Assembly: GCA_002914845.1 (NCBI GenBank) | Contig: JXTC01000225.1 | Span: 174,030 to 238,029 of the forward strand | Direction of reading: 5' to 3' | Source: Trema orientale | Taxonomy: Eukaryota > Streptophyta > Magnoliopsida > Rosales > Cannabaceae | Length of the DNA: 64,000 nucleotides | In this document: one piece after another, positions 33,341-44,439 of the stretch | Layout: each line of letters begins with the position of its first letter | Position numbering within the stretch: position 1 is the stretch's first letter | Notes under the pieces: generated by a model | What the model was told of the DNA's origin: nothing | The model's input: only the letters and a program-made list of their open reading frames with translations | Database searches by the model: none | Program-made: the position numbers and the translations under genes

Positions 33341-33930
33341 TTATTTTGTAGAAGTGCTCACTCTCGTTTCTGCCGTTTTCTCCACAGCTTCTGCTTCCTT
33401 CCAGCTGTTGACAAGCTCGACAACATCCTCATCAAGGATAGAAAAATCAAACTCCGGATGCTCGCAAGTATATGTTATAGATAAAGGTGGGCGAGGCAAT
33501 ATCGCTGGCTTTCTCCTCGATTTCTTTGACTTCGGTTGCCTTGAAGTCCTCAATAGCTTTGCGACTTGCCTCCTCAGCTGCCTTCTTAAGAGCATCTGGA
33601 TATTCGGATATGGTCTTCGCATAGTGCATAGCTGCTTCTTTTCTGACTTGAAGGAGTTCTTCTCATCCTCGTGAATTTTCTTCATATCCTCGAATGCTTG
33701 GGTCATCTCTTCAATGACGTAGGTGTCATCAACTACGTCTTCAGGAAAGCACACCTTATTTTATTTCTTGGCGACTTCATTAACTGCCATCAGAATTTCA
33801 ACATAAAAGCATCATGTCTAGATCGAGGCTTTCAGAATAAGAAGCGTACTTCTTCAATGCGAGCACTATTTCAAATTTATGGTTGAGAAAAGTTTCTTCT
33901 TTAAAAGATTTTACAGCCTCTTCATCGCTC
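33341..33930 (-). pseudogene. Antisense coiled-coil ORF near the 3' LTR of the Tat element
   Basis: On the strand opposite to gag-pol, sequence from about 33930 to 33341 encodes KSFKEETFLNHKFEIVLAL, MTQAFEDMKKIHEDEKNSF, HYAKTISEYPDALKKAAEE, ASRKAIEDFKATEVKEIEEK, then CEHPEFDFSILDEDVVEL and a Ser/Thr-rich end. It is rich in Glu, Lys and Ala with heptad-like spacing, suggesting a coiled coil. Frame changes at about 33635 and 33480 and a stop near 33763 break it. Antisense extra ORFs of unknown function are known in Tat-lineage elements. This resembles that class by position and composition. Confidence 0.55.
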
Positions 33931-34152
33931 TACTAGTTAATCCATTTATATATGAGAGAGATTCAACAATGATATGGTCGCACTATTTGATCGCTGCTTT
34001 ACACCAACCAAGTCAATCATCGACATCAATAAAGAAGAACTGAGAGAACTTGTAACAAGTTCAATTGAAGACTTGAGAAAGGACTATTGATCATAATGGC
34101 ATACGGTCAACTATTTTATCGAAGAAAGCTTTCAACATGTCAAGGACGCATT

Positions 34153-34169
34153 AAAAGCTGGGGGGCTAT
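34153..34169 (+). promoter_or_regulatory. Polypurine tract of the Tat element
   Basis: AAAAGCTGGGGGGCTAT directly before the 3' LTR. Purine-rich except for its last bases. Confidence 0.7.
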
Positions 34170-34664
34170 TGTTGTGTGGTTTTTTGACCACCACAAATAG
34201 TTGACCTGCCTAATTCATAAAAAGGGGAACTAGCTAATTGAAGAGGAGATAATTACCCATTACTGTGTAGTCACCCAATCTCAATATTATATTGTATTTT
34301 ATTATGTAGTTTCCTATTCACAAGATTGGAAAACCTGAAGCCACCCTCACCTATATAAAAGGGGCTCAGTCTCATAATTTATTATCTCAGAATATCTCAC
34401 AGTCATCTGACAATTACTTCACTATACACTTTCTCTGTAATTCTCTCTCTCTAATTTTCTCTTTGCTCTCACCTTGAGGCTTAGAGAAATACTTGTAATT
34501 CTCCAGAAAATAGTGAAGAACAGTGGACGTAGGCTCATCTTTTTTAGGGCTGAACCACTATAAAATTCTTGTCTCCTTATTTACTTTGCTTTATCAATCT
34601 TTTTCACACACAAGCCACATCTCGCAATTTTCTATATTCATTGTTGACAAAACCTCCGTCAACA
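34170..34664 (+). repeat. 3' LTR of the 6.2-kb Tat element
   Basis: 495 bp, same length as the 5' copy. Starts TGTTGTGTGG and ends GTCAACA, followed by the TAAAT target duplication. TATA box at 34352-34361. Confidence 0.9.
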
Positions 34665-34669
34665 TAAAT

Positions 34670-35192
34670 TAAATCGTATCTTTTTCAAAACGTTATTCAC
34701 AATACCTAGAATATTATCCTTTCTGCAAATATAACCATATCTTTTAGCTTGTGCAATATTGTACCGCTATATTTTAAATTTCTGTAAATTTGTACCGTCT
34801 CTATGTAAATTAACCAACAAATTTTTCACTAAATACGGAATATAAATTGAAAATATCTAATTATTTATGCTAACACACACAATAAATCTATTAAAAATAA
34901 CTTAAAACAGTTAGCACAAATTATCAAAACTTACAAATTTACAAAGATTTGAAATGAAAAATATAATTTTTCATAAGCCAAAAGACATGATTAAAATTGC
35001 AGAAAGGTCATACTTTAAAATATATATATTTTTTGTAGTTATCCCTTCTAAAAATAATTGTGTAGATCGATGCAATGTATATGTCTCATTTATTTTAGTA
35101 AAAATTAGGCCCTGTACGACATTTTTAGGAAAAAAATTAAAAAAAAATACGATGGTCTCTATTTTTTATAGATCAGGTATAATTTTTATTAG
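34670..35192. other. AT-rich DNA without genes
   Basis: No supported feature. A 94-codon frame on the plus strand has a Lys/Ile/Phe-rich random composition. Confidence 0.35.
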
Positions 35193-35478
35193 AAAAATAC
35201 CATTTTTGAAAATATTTAGAAAATGTCATTTTTTTTAAATAGTAACTAGTAACCAGTAACCAGTTTTCGAATACTGGTAACTAGTAATCAAAGGTATTTA
35301 TAACTGGTATAAAACTAGTAAATGGTAACTGATAATTGGTAACTAGTTTTCAGAAATTGATAACTAGTAACCATTTTAAAAATGATATTTTTCTAATAAA
35401 AATAGTACAAAAAAAAAAAAAAAAAACTGACCACTATATTTTTGTAATTTGTATTTCCTTTCATAAGTAAAAATGTTA
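35193..35478 (+). repeat. ACTAGT/GTAACC dispersed repeat, copy 2
   Basis: Begins with a variant of the AAAATGCCATTTTT lead seen in copy 1, then GTAACTAGTAACCAGTAACC and GGTAACTAGTAATC repeats, AAAAATGATATTTTTCTAA, and ATATTTTTGTAATTT. Order and orientation match 28060-28362. Confidence 0.6.
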
Positions 35479-35521
35479 GAAAACCTTTATTGTATTTATC
35501 ACGCATGCTGCACTTCTCCAC

Positions 35522-35747
35522 GCACTTGTACCAATTGTAGTGCTAGTGAAATGTCTTAGTCCCAGCAAGTTAGGCTCTCGATGAGGGCATAGCGAGCCCC
35601 AAATACAATTGTGTGAACTAATTTCTCGCTCCCAAATACAATTGTCAAGTGCACCGATTGCAGTGCTGGTGAAACGTCTCAAACCCAGCAAGCTAGGCTT
35701 TCGATGAGAGCATAGCGAGCCCCAAATACAATTGTGTGAACTAATTT
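35522..35747. repeat. Tandem duplication of about 126 bp
   Basis: Two copies of a unit with CCAGCAAG-TAGGCT, CGATGAG-GCATAGCGAGCC and CAAATACAATTGTGTGAAC. The copies differ by several transitions and lie head to tail. No coding frame is shared. Origin unknown. Confidence 0.65.
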
Positions 35748-35995
35748 TGATTATGTGTATATGTTATCTTATAAGAAAAGAACATATTATTATTGATTAA
35801 ACCATCAAAATTATATCCTATATAGGCAACATGTTGTGTATTAAGTGCTTAATTTTAATAAATAAAGGCATTGTCTACCACGTACTGTTACAATCGAATT
35901 ATTTTCATTATCAAGTTTAATTTATAAGTTCGATACGATTTCGCCTGCCCTGTGTATATGTCCTCTTTCTCTTTTTCTTTTTCTTTTTTTTTTCA

Positions 35996-36147
35996 GTATG
36001 CAATTTCTTTCTTATGCGTGTGTCATTAAATAATAAATTTTTATTTATTTTTTCTTTCCAACAACCTAAATTATGATAATCGTTGAATAATGATATAACA
36101 GCTAAAAAAATAAATACATATAATTAGATAAAATAAAATACCTATTG
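35996..36147 (-). mobile_element. MITE copy B
   Basis: On the minus strand it begins CAATAGGTATTTTATTTTAT, followed by ATTTTTTTAGCTGTTATATC and ATTATTCAACGATTATC, matching copy C at 36649 read on the plus strand. The left end is only approximate. Confidence 0.5.
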
Positions 36148-36648
36148 AATTGAGAATTATAATAGTTTATATGATGACTTAACGTCACAACTAATGATCC
36201 AACTTAATTAGTACTTTTTGCATTTGTCATGCCTTCGGGTTATTTTATTATGCGAACACTCTCTTTGATTTTAATAATTGGCCTATGATTTTAAGGTTGT
36301 GAGGTTCTCGAGATAGGTGGATACGCTGGGCGACAATATAATCAGGATATTTTTAAAATTCTCTTTGATTCCCACTCTCAAAGTTAGTTCTTATTAATTC
36401 ATTAGAAAAAACAAAAACAAAAACTTAATTAGTATCGAACAATCAATTTAATTTTTTTTTCCAAATTTTTATAATTGTTGGTCAAATCTTATAAATGAAT
36501 TCAATCTTATAAATCGATTAAATTGATCTTGGAAACTACAGGGAAATTGCAAAAGCAAAGTGTATTAGCTTTTTGTCATGAAAGATACGTACATATATAC
36601 AATACATGTGCATATATATACATATATATATATAATGGTTCTCAATCC

Positions 36649-36760
36649 AATAGGTATTTTTTTTTTTACTTATCTATATAGGTATTTATTTTTTAGCTGT
36701 TAGATCATTATCCAATAGCTATCATAATTTGGGTAGTTAAAAAATTTAAACTCTACAAAA
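36649..36760 (+). mobile_element. MITE copy C (partial)
   Basis: CAATAGGTATTTTTTTTTTT, then TAGCTGTTAGATCATTATCC and AATAGCTATCATAATTTGG. The far half is missing or too diverged. Confidence 0.5.
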
Positions 36761-38187
36761 TAATACATGAAATTAAGAATTTTTAAAAATTAATATTCCT
36801 TGTTGACTTTTTAAATAATATTAACTGGTAAAAGATAATATCCTCAAAATTAAGTAGAATAATAAGGATTAATCTAATTTTAATGAAGGATATGATAACT
36901 TTTTCTTTACTAAACTTTGGTTAATTTAGTCCAAAGTATTAATTTTTAAAAATATTCTTAATTTCAGGGTATTATTTTGCAGAGTCCAAATTTCAAGATT
37001 TAAATTATAGAATACTCAAACTTCAGTTTATTTTTTTTATAGTTCACCCTATTTATTAAGATGAGTGCTAACAACACCATTTTGTTTCTGCTCTTTTTTA
37101 CACCTTTTTAATGACATGTAGATACTAATTTCTTATATTACCCGGAGTAAGATACATAATGGAGTCCACATATTAATAAGTGAAAATAAGAAAATACAAA
37201 AAAAAAAAAAAAGTGTTGCTAGTATTTTAACATTTACTATTAACTATTTTACTGATGTAATGTATGGTATACGTGCATATCTTATTTAATCTGACGTTTT
37301 TTTCCCTTAATCCGCTGTTTGCCAATATTATTCTACAAATTGCATTTAATATTTAAGAGTATGGAAACTTTCAAAAATCTTACCATTGGCCTCTTTAATT
37401 AACATGAATTTTCTTTTGAGGACGTAACTCTCTAACATTATTTCCCTCAACTTTTTCACAGGAAGGGTATTACTGCTTGACCGGGAAATAAGTCGTTTCG
37501 AAATTGACAGAATATCTCATTTCAGAAGTCAAAGTTGCATATATTACTTAACTTTATTTTTGCTGAAAATAAAATCTCTATTGCGCACAGATTTGCTTTA
37601 AGCGTAATTAGAGGTCTTGTATGATTCTGTTAGCACGGCTAGGGCAGCAAGCCAGCTAGCAACCTTACTTAGATAGACCCAAATCCAATTAATTAACAAA
37701 AAAGAAAAAAGAAAAAAAAACACCCAAATACTAAGCAAAACTAATTAATTCCCTTTAATATACTTATAAGAAAAGTGATGAGACAATTAATTACGCCTTT
37801 TAATAAACTAGACACTTACAAGGGGCTTAGTCTGATGAGGAGGCGTGCCAGCATATGTAAATTTATAAGTATCTAGCTCAGTAACTTTGTCATAAGTCTA
37901 AAAAATATCTAGGCTTAATATGACAAGCTAGCTAGCTTTGCTTTCGTTGTTTTCTTTCATTATGTCTTATCTGTTCGTCAATTAATTCAAACAACGAACC
38001 TATCTATATATTAAGTTTTGCTTTGTAGGCAGTTGTGTACTATTGAACTGCCCCATGGCCTAGCTGCCTCGGACACACCCGCGTGAGAGTTGAATTACGG
38101 CCACCCTATTTGATCGAATCCTGGTCTACACAACACCCCAAGTTGGTGGAGCTATACATGCTCTAACGAATACTATAAATTTATGGG
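36761..38187. other. AT-rich intergenic DNA left of the giant element
   Basis: No gene seen. The last bases (ATGGG, 38183-38187) form one copy of the imperfect target duplication of the 38188-61701 element. Confidence 0.35.
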
Positions 38188-40245
38188 TGTTCGGGATTGA
38201 ACCTTGTATTTTGATTAATTAATAAGATCTGTGATTAAATAAAAAAAAGCAGAAAATAATTAAGGTTAAGGTTAGATCAAAGACTGTACACAGAAAGGAC
38301 CATCACAATATGTGCCACGTGTCAAAGTCCCAGTGAGCAGTCGAGATAGAGAACGACATTCCCATGGCGCCATTGCCACGTTGGTGATTATAAAAATGAC
38401 TCGCTTAGTGTATATAGGTGTAAGAGTTATCGTAACACTGTTTACGTGTCGAAGTCCTGATGGGCTGTCGATATACAAAACAACACTTCTTACAGCATCC
38501 TTGCCATGTTAGTGGTTGCAGGGATAATGTACTTACAATATAATAATAATAATAATGGCATAATAATAATGTAAGTATTATCACAATGCTGATATTACGT
38601 ATCGAAGTCCCGCTAGGTGGTCGCAATAAAGAACGACACTTCCCACGGCGTCCCTGTACATAGGCGTTGCAAAGATAACTAGCTTACGAATTGACAATAA
38701 TATAATAATACAGTAATGATAAAATAATCTAGTTGATAGAGGCAAAGAAACCGCCCATAATGTCAACTAGAAGTCAAACACAGAAATTAAGGGGTTAGAA
38801 ATAATAATAATAATAGTAATAATAATAAAGAAAAGTGAGAAATAATAAGAGAACACAAAATCCCGAACTTGTGCCAAAGGTCAAGCACAGAGTTCGGGGA
38901 GAGTAGCTCGGGGCCCACAAATCACTAAAGTGCAAGGATTAGAGGCTGCATGCAAAGAAACTTAGAAGACGAATTAGTAGTAATGTAAAAATAATGAGAT
39001 AATAGAAAGGTGGTATAAAAATAATTGACAAGTAAGAAAATGACATAAAACTAATTAGGAGATAAAAGTGATACAAAGTAATTATTGGGTCTTAGATATG
39101 TAAATAGATAAAAGTGGACCTACGAATAGATATATGCAAAATTACCTTGGCCTATATAAATATTTAGAGAAATATCAACACTAAAAGACTTGTTGCTCAA
39201 GTTTTATACATGCACAGACATATTACTAAGACCACAAAATACACATAACCATATAATTACATATGCATATATAATTTTATGTAGGTGTGTGACAAATTGT
39301 TGGTCAAAGCCGTGTGTGCATGCAAGTGAGATGATGGGATGATAGTATTACGAAGATAAGCAAAGCTACGGATTAGAAAAAGGACCAAAAAATAACTAAA
39401 ACAAGGATATATATATTAATGAGAATACAAATATATATATGACTTGGTGGTCATGGGTTAAGGAAGAACCAAGAGTTGACGATGATGGTAGTGACCAAGG
39501 CTTGAGCAAAAGATGATGGCGAAGTGGTGATGAAGATTGTGTGGTTATAGCTTTAGTAAGAAATGAGAGATGATGTTGGTGATATATCTTCGGATGAACC
39601 CGAGAAAGAAAGAAAAAAACGAAGAGAAAAAGAGAAGAGAGCACCGTTGAGAAAATAAAAGAAAGAGAGGTGTTGTATTGATTAATATATCTTCCAAGAG
39701 ATCACAAATGAGGTGTTTTGTCTTCTATTTATAGGCAACAAAGTGCCTTGCCTTAAGCTACAATGCGGTCTTAACTACATCACTAAGTAATGAGATATAG
39801 GCTCTTCATTTGTTAAGCTATCTTAGCTTCCAAGGGATTGAGCTTGCTTAATATAAGTACTTGTAGTGAGCTAAGGGGTTGAGCTTGCTTAATATAAGTA
39901 CTTGTAGTATTAGAAGGTACTAGAACTTTTTAGAAGAATAGAGTAGCTTATGCCCAAAGCATGTGGCTTGCATGTGAAGAGCATAGCCACTAAACGACAT
40001 GTAGTTCGAGCCCCTTAAACGACGTATAGTTTGGCTCAAGTGACTTTTAGTTCAAGCTTAGTTAGGAGAGCTCCAAACAATATGTAGTCCAAGTCTAAAC
40101 AACGTATCATTTTCTTGAGTCAATGTCGTTTTTCCGTGTGAAATATAGTTTTGCTATGCTAGCTTAGGTCTTGTGATACTCGTACTTAATTACTACTAAT
40201 TCTTATTTTAGGATTAATCCTAAAAATTAGGAAAACCCTAAAACA
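38188..40245 (-). repeat. 3' LTR of the giant element
   Basis: 2058 bp. It contains three head-to-tail units with GTCGAAGTCC anchors at about 38325, 38452 and 38605, each with GAACGACACTTCC-type and TTGCCACGTTGG-type words; (TAA)n runs; and a minus-strand TATA box CTATAAATAG at 39725-39734. A 28-bp stretch containing GAGCTTGCTTAATATAAGTA is duplicated at about 39840-39905. Confidence 0.85.
39725..39734 (-). promoter_or_regulatory. TATA box of the 3' LTR (minus strand)
   Basis: CTATAAATAG on the minus strand. The same box is at 61198-61207 in the 5' LTR, where it would drive the full-length element RNA. Confidence 0.6.
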
Positions 40246-40262
40246 TTAAGTCCCCTGAGCTA
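40246..40262 (-). promoter_or_regulatory. Polypurine tract of the giant element
   Basis: On the minus strand AGCTCAGGGGACTTAA directly precedes the 3' LTR start TGTTTTAGGG. Confidence 0.6.
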
Positions 40263-40387
40263 CGGTGGATGTGATCATTCGCCGGAGCTCGTTAAGTGTT
40301 ATAAATAAAGGGTCTCGCACATATTTCATAAGCCATGTCTTCCTATTGAATGTACATCGATCATATTTATCTGTCTCCACTTCCAAT

Positions 40388-40960
40388 CATGGCTCCTAGC
40401 TCGAACTCGGGCTCTCAGGAATTTCCTCGAGGGGTTTGTCTTCTCCTCAGCCGTATCCTTTAAACAATTCATTGAATATAATACTAAGTTCGCCATCTTC
40501 TCCTCCACCTACACTGGTATCTCCTCGAGTAGACCAAGCGAGCATGGATAATCTCCAGGCTCAGGTAAACGCCTTGAGTGAGTAACTGACCGAGATACAA
40601 TTACGGTCCTGAGCCGAATTGCATTACTACATCCAGAAGATCCAAGAGCTTGAAATGCATGCTACTCATGCTTTTGAGCATGTTTCGGAGATCTAGTCCT
40701 ATGTGGAGCAAAAGATTACCATTCTGGAGGTGAATTTAAGGATGGCAGAGATGAACTTGATGGAAGCATACAAGGAAATCAACTGTTGGCGGGAGTTATA
40801 CTGGGATCTTCGAAGTTGAGTGGTTCCAGTGCCAGTGTTACCGTCTCATATGGAGCCACAGCCTCTGTATTACGATGCTCAATCCTTTGCAAGCTGTCGA
40901 GGACCTCAGACATATTTGAGCCGATGACACCATGGACCCCATAGCTTCTACCGTTAAGCT
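40388..40960 (+). pseudogene. Antisense coiled-coil ORF next to the 3' LTR of the giant element
   Basis: Plus-strand, hence antisense to gag-pol. After ATG 40388 (MAPSSNSGSQEFPRG) the readable frame gives SPPPTLVSPRVDQ, MDNLQAQVNALSE, LTEIQLRS, YYIQKIQELEMHATHAFEHV, YVEQKITILEVNLRMAEMNL and MEAYKEINCWRELYWDLR. The Leu/Ile/Val spacing and charged residues suggest a long coiled coil. Stops occur after NALSE, LRS and VSEI. Position and composition match the antisense ORF at 33341-33930 in the other Tat element, although I see no direct sequence identity between them. Confidence 0.5.
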
Positions 40961-43900
40961 AGGTCTTCTCGTGTACTAATTAGGAGAGTATTCTGCAAAG
41001 TAAAATACCTCCTTGAGCCTTGTATGCTCATTGTGATATAAATAAAGAAGCTTGCTTTTACATATATATATATATATCAAAGAATTCAAACATGCATGTA
41101 CATATGACTATCTCTTAGTCAAAGAAAAGCAAGCAAATATATAGAAGGATTCCTTAGATTTTGACGTGAAAGTATCATAGCAACAAATATTTTGGAGAAA
41201 AGTAACCATGTAATTTGTTGTCCATAAGAGGTATATTAAACTCAAATCCAAATAATACTTGAGACATATATGAGGATTGATTATATTTCGTAAAGATATA
41301 AAGCACCCAAGCAAGTATGGAAATGAATACTTTGAAGCATATAATTTGTTGTCAACAAAAATATTAGGCTTTAATTCAAGTATAAGACAACAAAATAATA
41401 GTTTAACTAGTATACTAAAATAGTTCTAAATTTAATTTAGTAATAATACTCACCAAATCAATGATCATAAAGTGCATACATGAAGCAAAACTATTTATTT
41501 ATTTTTGCTAGCAATGAGATTCATGTAAAGATGTAGTATGCATGTATAGAAGGGACACGTCAAAGAGGACACTACACGAAAAACCTAGTGTAGCTATCCT
41601 TGGATTATCCGAAAATAAAAGTGTCCAAAGAGTAAAACTATTTTCAGATGGCATCAGTATATGGACATGCTTGGGTGTTGTGCCAATGTTTCAAGACAAG
41701 TCGTATAGAAACAAAAGAAAGTGGCACTAACCTAGGTTAGTGTAGCTTAGGTATTAGCCGAGAATACAAGGGAGAAAGGTCATTGTTTTCTGTCAAGGCT
41801 ACATGCAAGTGGGGAGTAGATGTGACAAGGCATGCAAGTGATGAAGTGTTAGTACAAAAGCCACACACTTAGCCTTATCAAGTAGCTTGGGTGGCTACAA
41901 GAAAGAGAAGAAGACAAAGCTTTTAGCTTTGTAAGAAAAGGAGAGCATGGGAGAATATAGTAGCCATTTCGGCTGCTTTATAGTGTAAGATCCCAAGAAT
42001 CACATGCACACACATGCATATCTATATATATATATAGCGGAGAGAAGTATTATATATAGGTAAATAATGGTGCATGTGGACAAAAATAAATGTAAAAAAA
42101 AGAGTTGTATAACAAGTGGCAGCACCCTAGGCTTCCAAATGACTAAGGTATGGTCATTTCAAGTGGAAAGATGACAATGCATACCATACCAATTTCAGAT
42201 TTATGTATAGGTGCAATTAGATTCCATTTTTGGAATTAAGTGCACACTTGAAAGCTTAAAGAAATGAAAGGGGGGAAGGAGGGAGGGGAGGCTGAGGATC
42301 TTGTTTCGTGGGGTTGCATGGCTAAAGTAGCCATGCATGGGACTTATTTCAGTCCTTAACCCTTTAGCTCGAGAGAGAGAGTGAAATGAGAGAAAGATAG
42401 AGAGAAACTCAGTGGAAGGGAGAGAGAAAATTAACAGAGAAAGGGTATTCGAAAATATATATATATAGAGAGAGATAGAGAGTATGGAAAAAAAAAAACT
42501 TGAAACAAGATCAAGTGTTTTCCATAAGAGCTAAAATGAAAAAGAAAGTTTCGAGGGTATTGTCCTCGAGCATAATTCGAACAAATTATATGGAGACATC
42601 GTGTGATGTTACCACGGGTTGGAGAATCAAGATATACTACAAGGCTCTGTTGAAGGGACTCAAGGATCATGACAAATCCCCGAATGAAGTTTAGAAACTC
42701 TCAGAAATTTTTACTAACATTGTTGTTGATACATCTAAGGGGAGGGGGGAAGGGTTCTTTTAGAATCTCTGTCTAAAGATTATATGGAGATTATAACATT
42801 CTTTCTTCCTTTAGCTTACCGAATACATTTTCTCTTGTCCATTGATTACCAACAAGGGTAAAGTCTCCAGTGAGAGGAAAGAGGGAGATTAGTGAATTAT
42901 GGACAATGAGCCATGACTTATTATGAAAATTCTTATTTTAGGTCGCGAAGCCTAAAACAAGATAACTTCAATGACATGTAATTTTATATTTTATGGAAAA
43001 TATCTCCATATAATTTTATATTTTATGGAATAAAATTTTATGAGTTAGAAAAATTCTCTCTCTCTCTCTCTGTCTCTCTCTCTCTCTATTTTGTCCAAGA
43101 GTGCAAGAAAAACTAAAAAATTGATTAAACATCATAAAACATGACTACAGGTCCAAAAGGAATTTGAAGTGGAAAAAGAAATAGAAGCTATCAAAGGGTG
43201 TCAGCCTAGACAACATTTTGTGAAGAAAAGGCTTTGAAAAATGCAGTGATATTTTTGGGTCCAAAATCATGCTCTAGATTTTGAAAAATGACAATAATAG
43301 ATGCAAATAACGGTAATCGCGTTTAAGCACAAAATTTGATACCAAGAGGTCTAATTATACTTGTAGAGATAATACAAATAATTGACCAAATGAGGAGATG
43401 AGTGCAAAAATCATGGCACAACATGCAAAAGTAGTATTTTGGGACATAAGTGAGGTCTAAGAAGTCTCAACCCAGAAGCATGAAATAAGCATTGCAAAAA
43501 TACCACATTTAGAAGACATGTTTGCAAAATATTATAGGGAAATGAGCAAACAAGAAAATAAGCATAAAAACAAGGTATAAGGTGCAATAAGTGGTATTTT
43601 ACAGAAAATTGAATAGGCCATAAGAGGTTTAACCTAGTTATAAGAAATACAAAGAGTTTGTGTAAAATGCCACAATTAGAAAGCACACATACCACAAAAT
43701 ATATGATTTAGGAGAAATGCTCATTTTCTAAACTTTTTACCAACAAAAGTAGTAAAAATATAATTGGGCCTTACTAGTGATATTAGTAAAACTCTAAGAC
43801 AGATTCTATACTTTGTTAAAGCCGTGACGGCCCATTGGGCCATAATATAATAGCTTAAATACCATAGCCTGGTGAGGGTTTCATGTTGTATCCATGCAAC

Positions 43901-44439
43901 ATAAATGATATCTGAGGAACTTCCTTCGTGAGCTTAAAGTGCACATCCTCGAGATGGAATTGCTTGGTTTGATATCCCTACTTTTTGCAAGTAAATAATT
44001 TTCTCGCATGGTAGAGGAATTAGTCTAGATAAAAATTCAAACAAAGAAAAATAAATACTGAAAATATTTTGAAAATAAAATTAAGTCCCTAGTGTCTTAA
44101 ATAAATTACTGGGGAGAAAAATAATATTTTAGAAGGAATGTAGTCCCCAGTAATTTGAATAACTACTGGAAAGAGGTAGACTCAGTTCCCAGTATTTTGT
44201 AAAATATTTTGGCAATCTCCTTGAATTTTTAAAAGGATGGAGAGGCAGTAATGTCAAAAATTGACTAATTATGCTTGAAAAATATTTGCATAAAAATTAG
44301 TCGTAAAAAGACACTCATGATAATTTTTAAGAAGTACTCGAGAATAGGAGATTTAATTCTAAGAAATCATGAGGTTTTGAAAAGATATTCTAGAAGATAA
44401 AGAACATCAGGAAATTATTACAAGCATTTGTGAGAAAAT
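40961..44439 (-). other. 3' untranslated region of the giant element, distal part
   Basis: No gene. It holds (TA)n at about 41062-41077, (GA)-rich stretches at 42370-42480, a (CT)n run at about 43057-43088, a perfect inverted repeat GCATGGCTA/TAGCCATGC at 42316-42336, and a 13-bp perfect inverted repeat AAATTACTGGGGA/TCCCCAGTAATTT at 44103-44156. Some of this may be further unrecognised insertion. Confidence 0.4.

Larger units (their letters stand above)
28489..34664 (+). mobile_element. Tat-lineage Ty3/gypsy element with target duplication
   Basis: Two 495-bp LTRs in direct orientation enclose gag and part of pol, a primer-binding site, and a polypurine tract. The 5-bp target duplication TAAAT is present at 28484-28488 and 34665-34669, so the borders are exact. 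By eye the LTRs differ at 10 positions (about 2%), nine of them transitions. Protease, the RT active-site block and the whole integrase are missing, and many stops are present. Downstream of RNase H the 2-kb 3' region holds tandem repeats, hairpins and an antisense ORF, as in the plant Tat/Ogre group. Confidence 0.85.

Noticed and set aside
34954..35238. 94-codon plus-strand ORF
   Set aside because: Lys/Ile/Phe-rich composition typical of random AT-rich frames; it overlaps a dispersed repeat.
39396..39644. Hydrophobic minus-strand ORF in the 3' LTR (also at 60883-61197 in the 5' LTR)
   Set aside because: Present in both LTRs only because the LTRs are copies. It starts with a Leu/Phe-rich stretch but lies in the LTR leader with indels between the copies, so coding is not supported.
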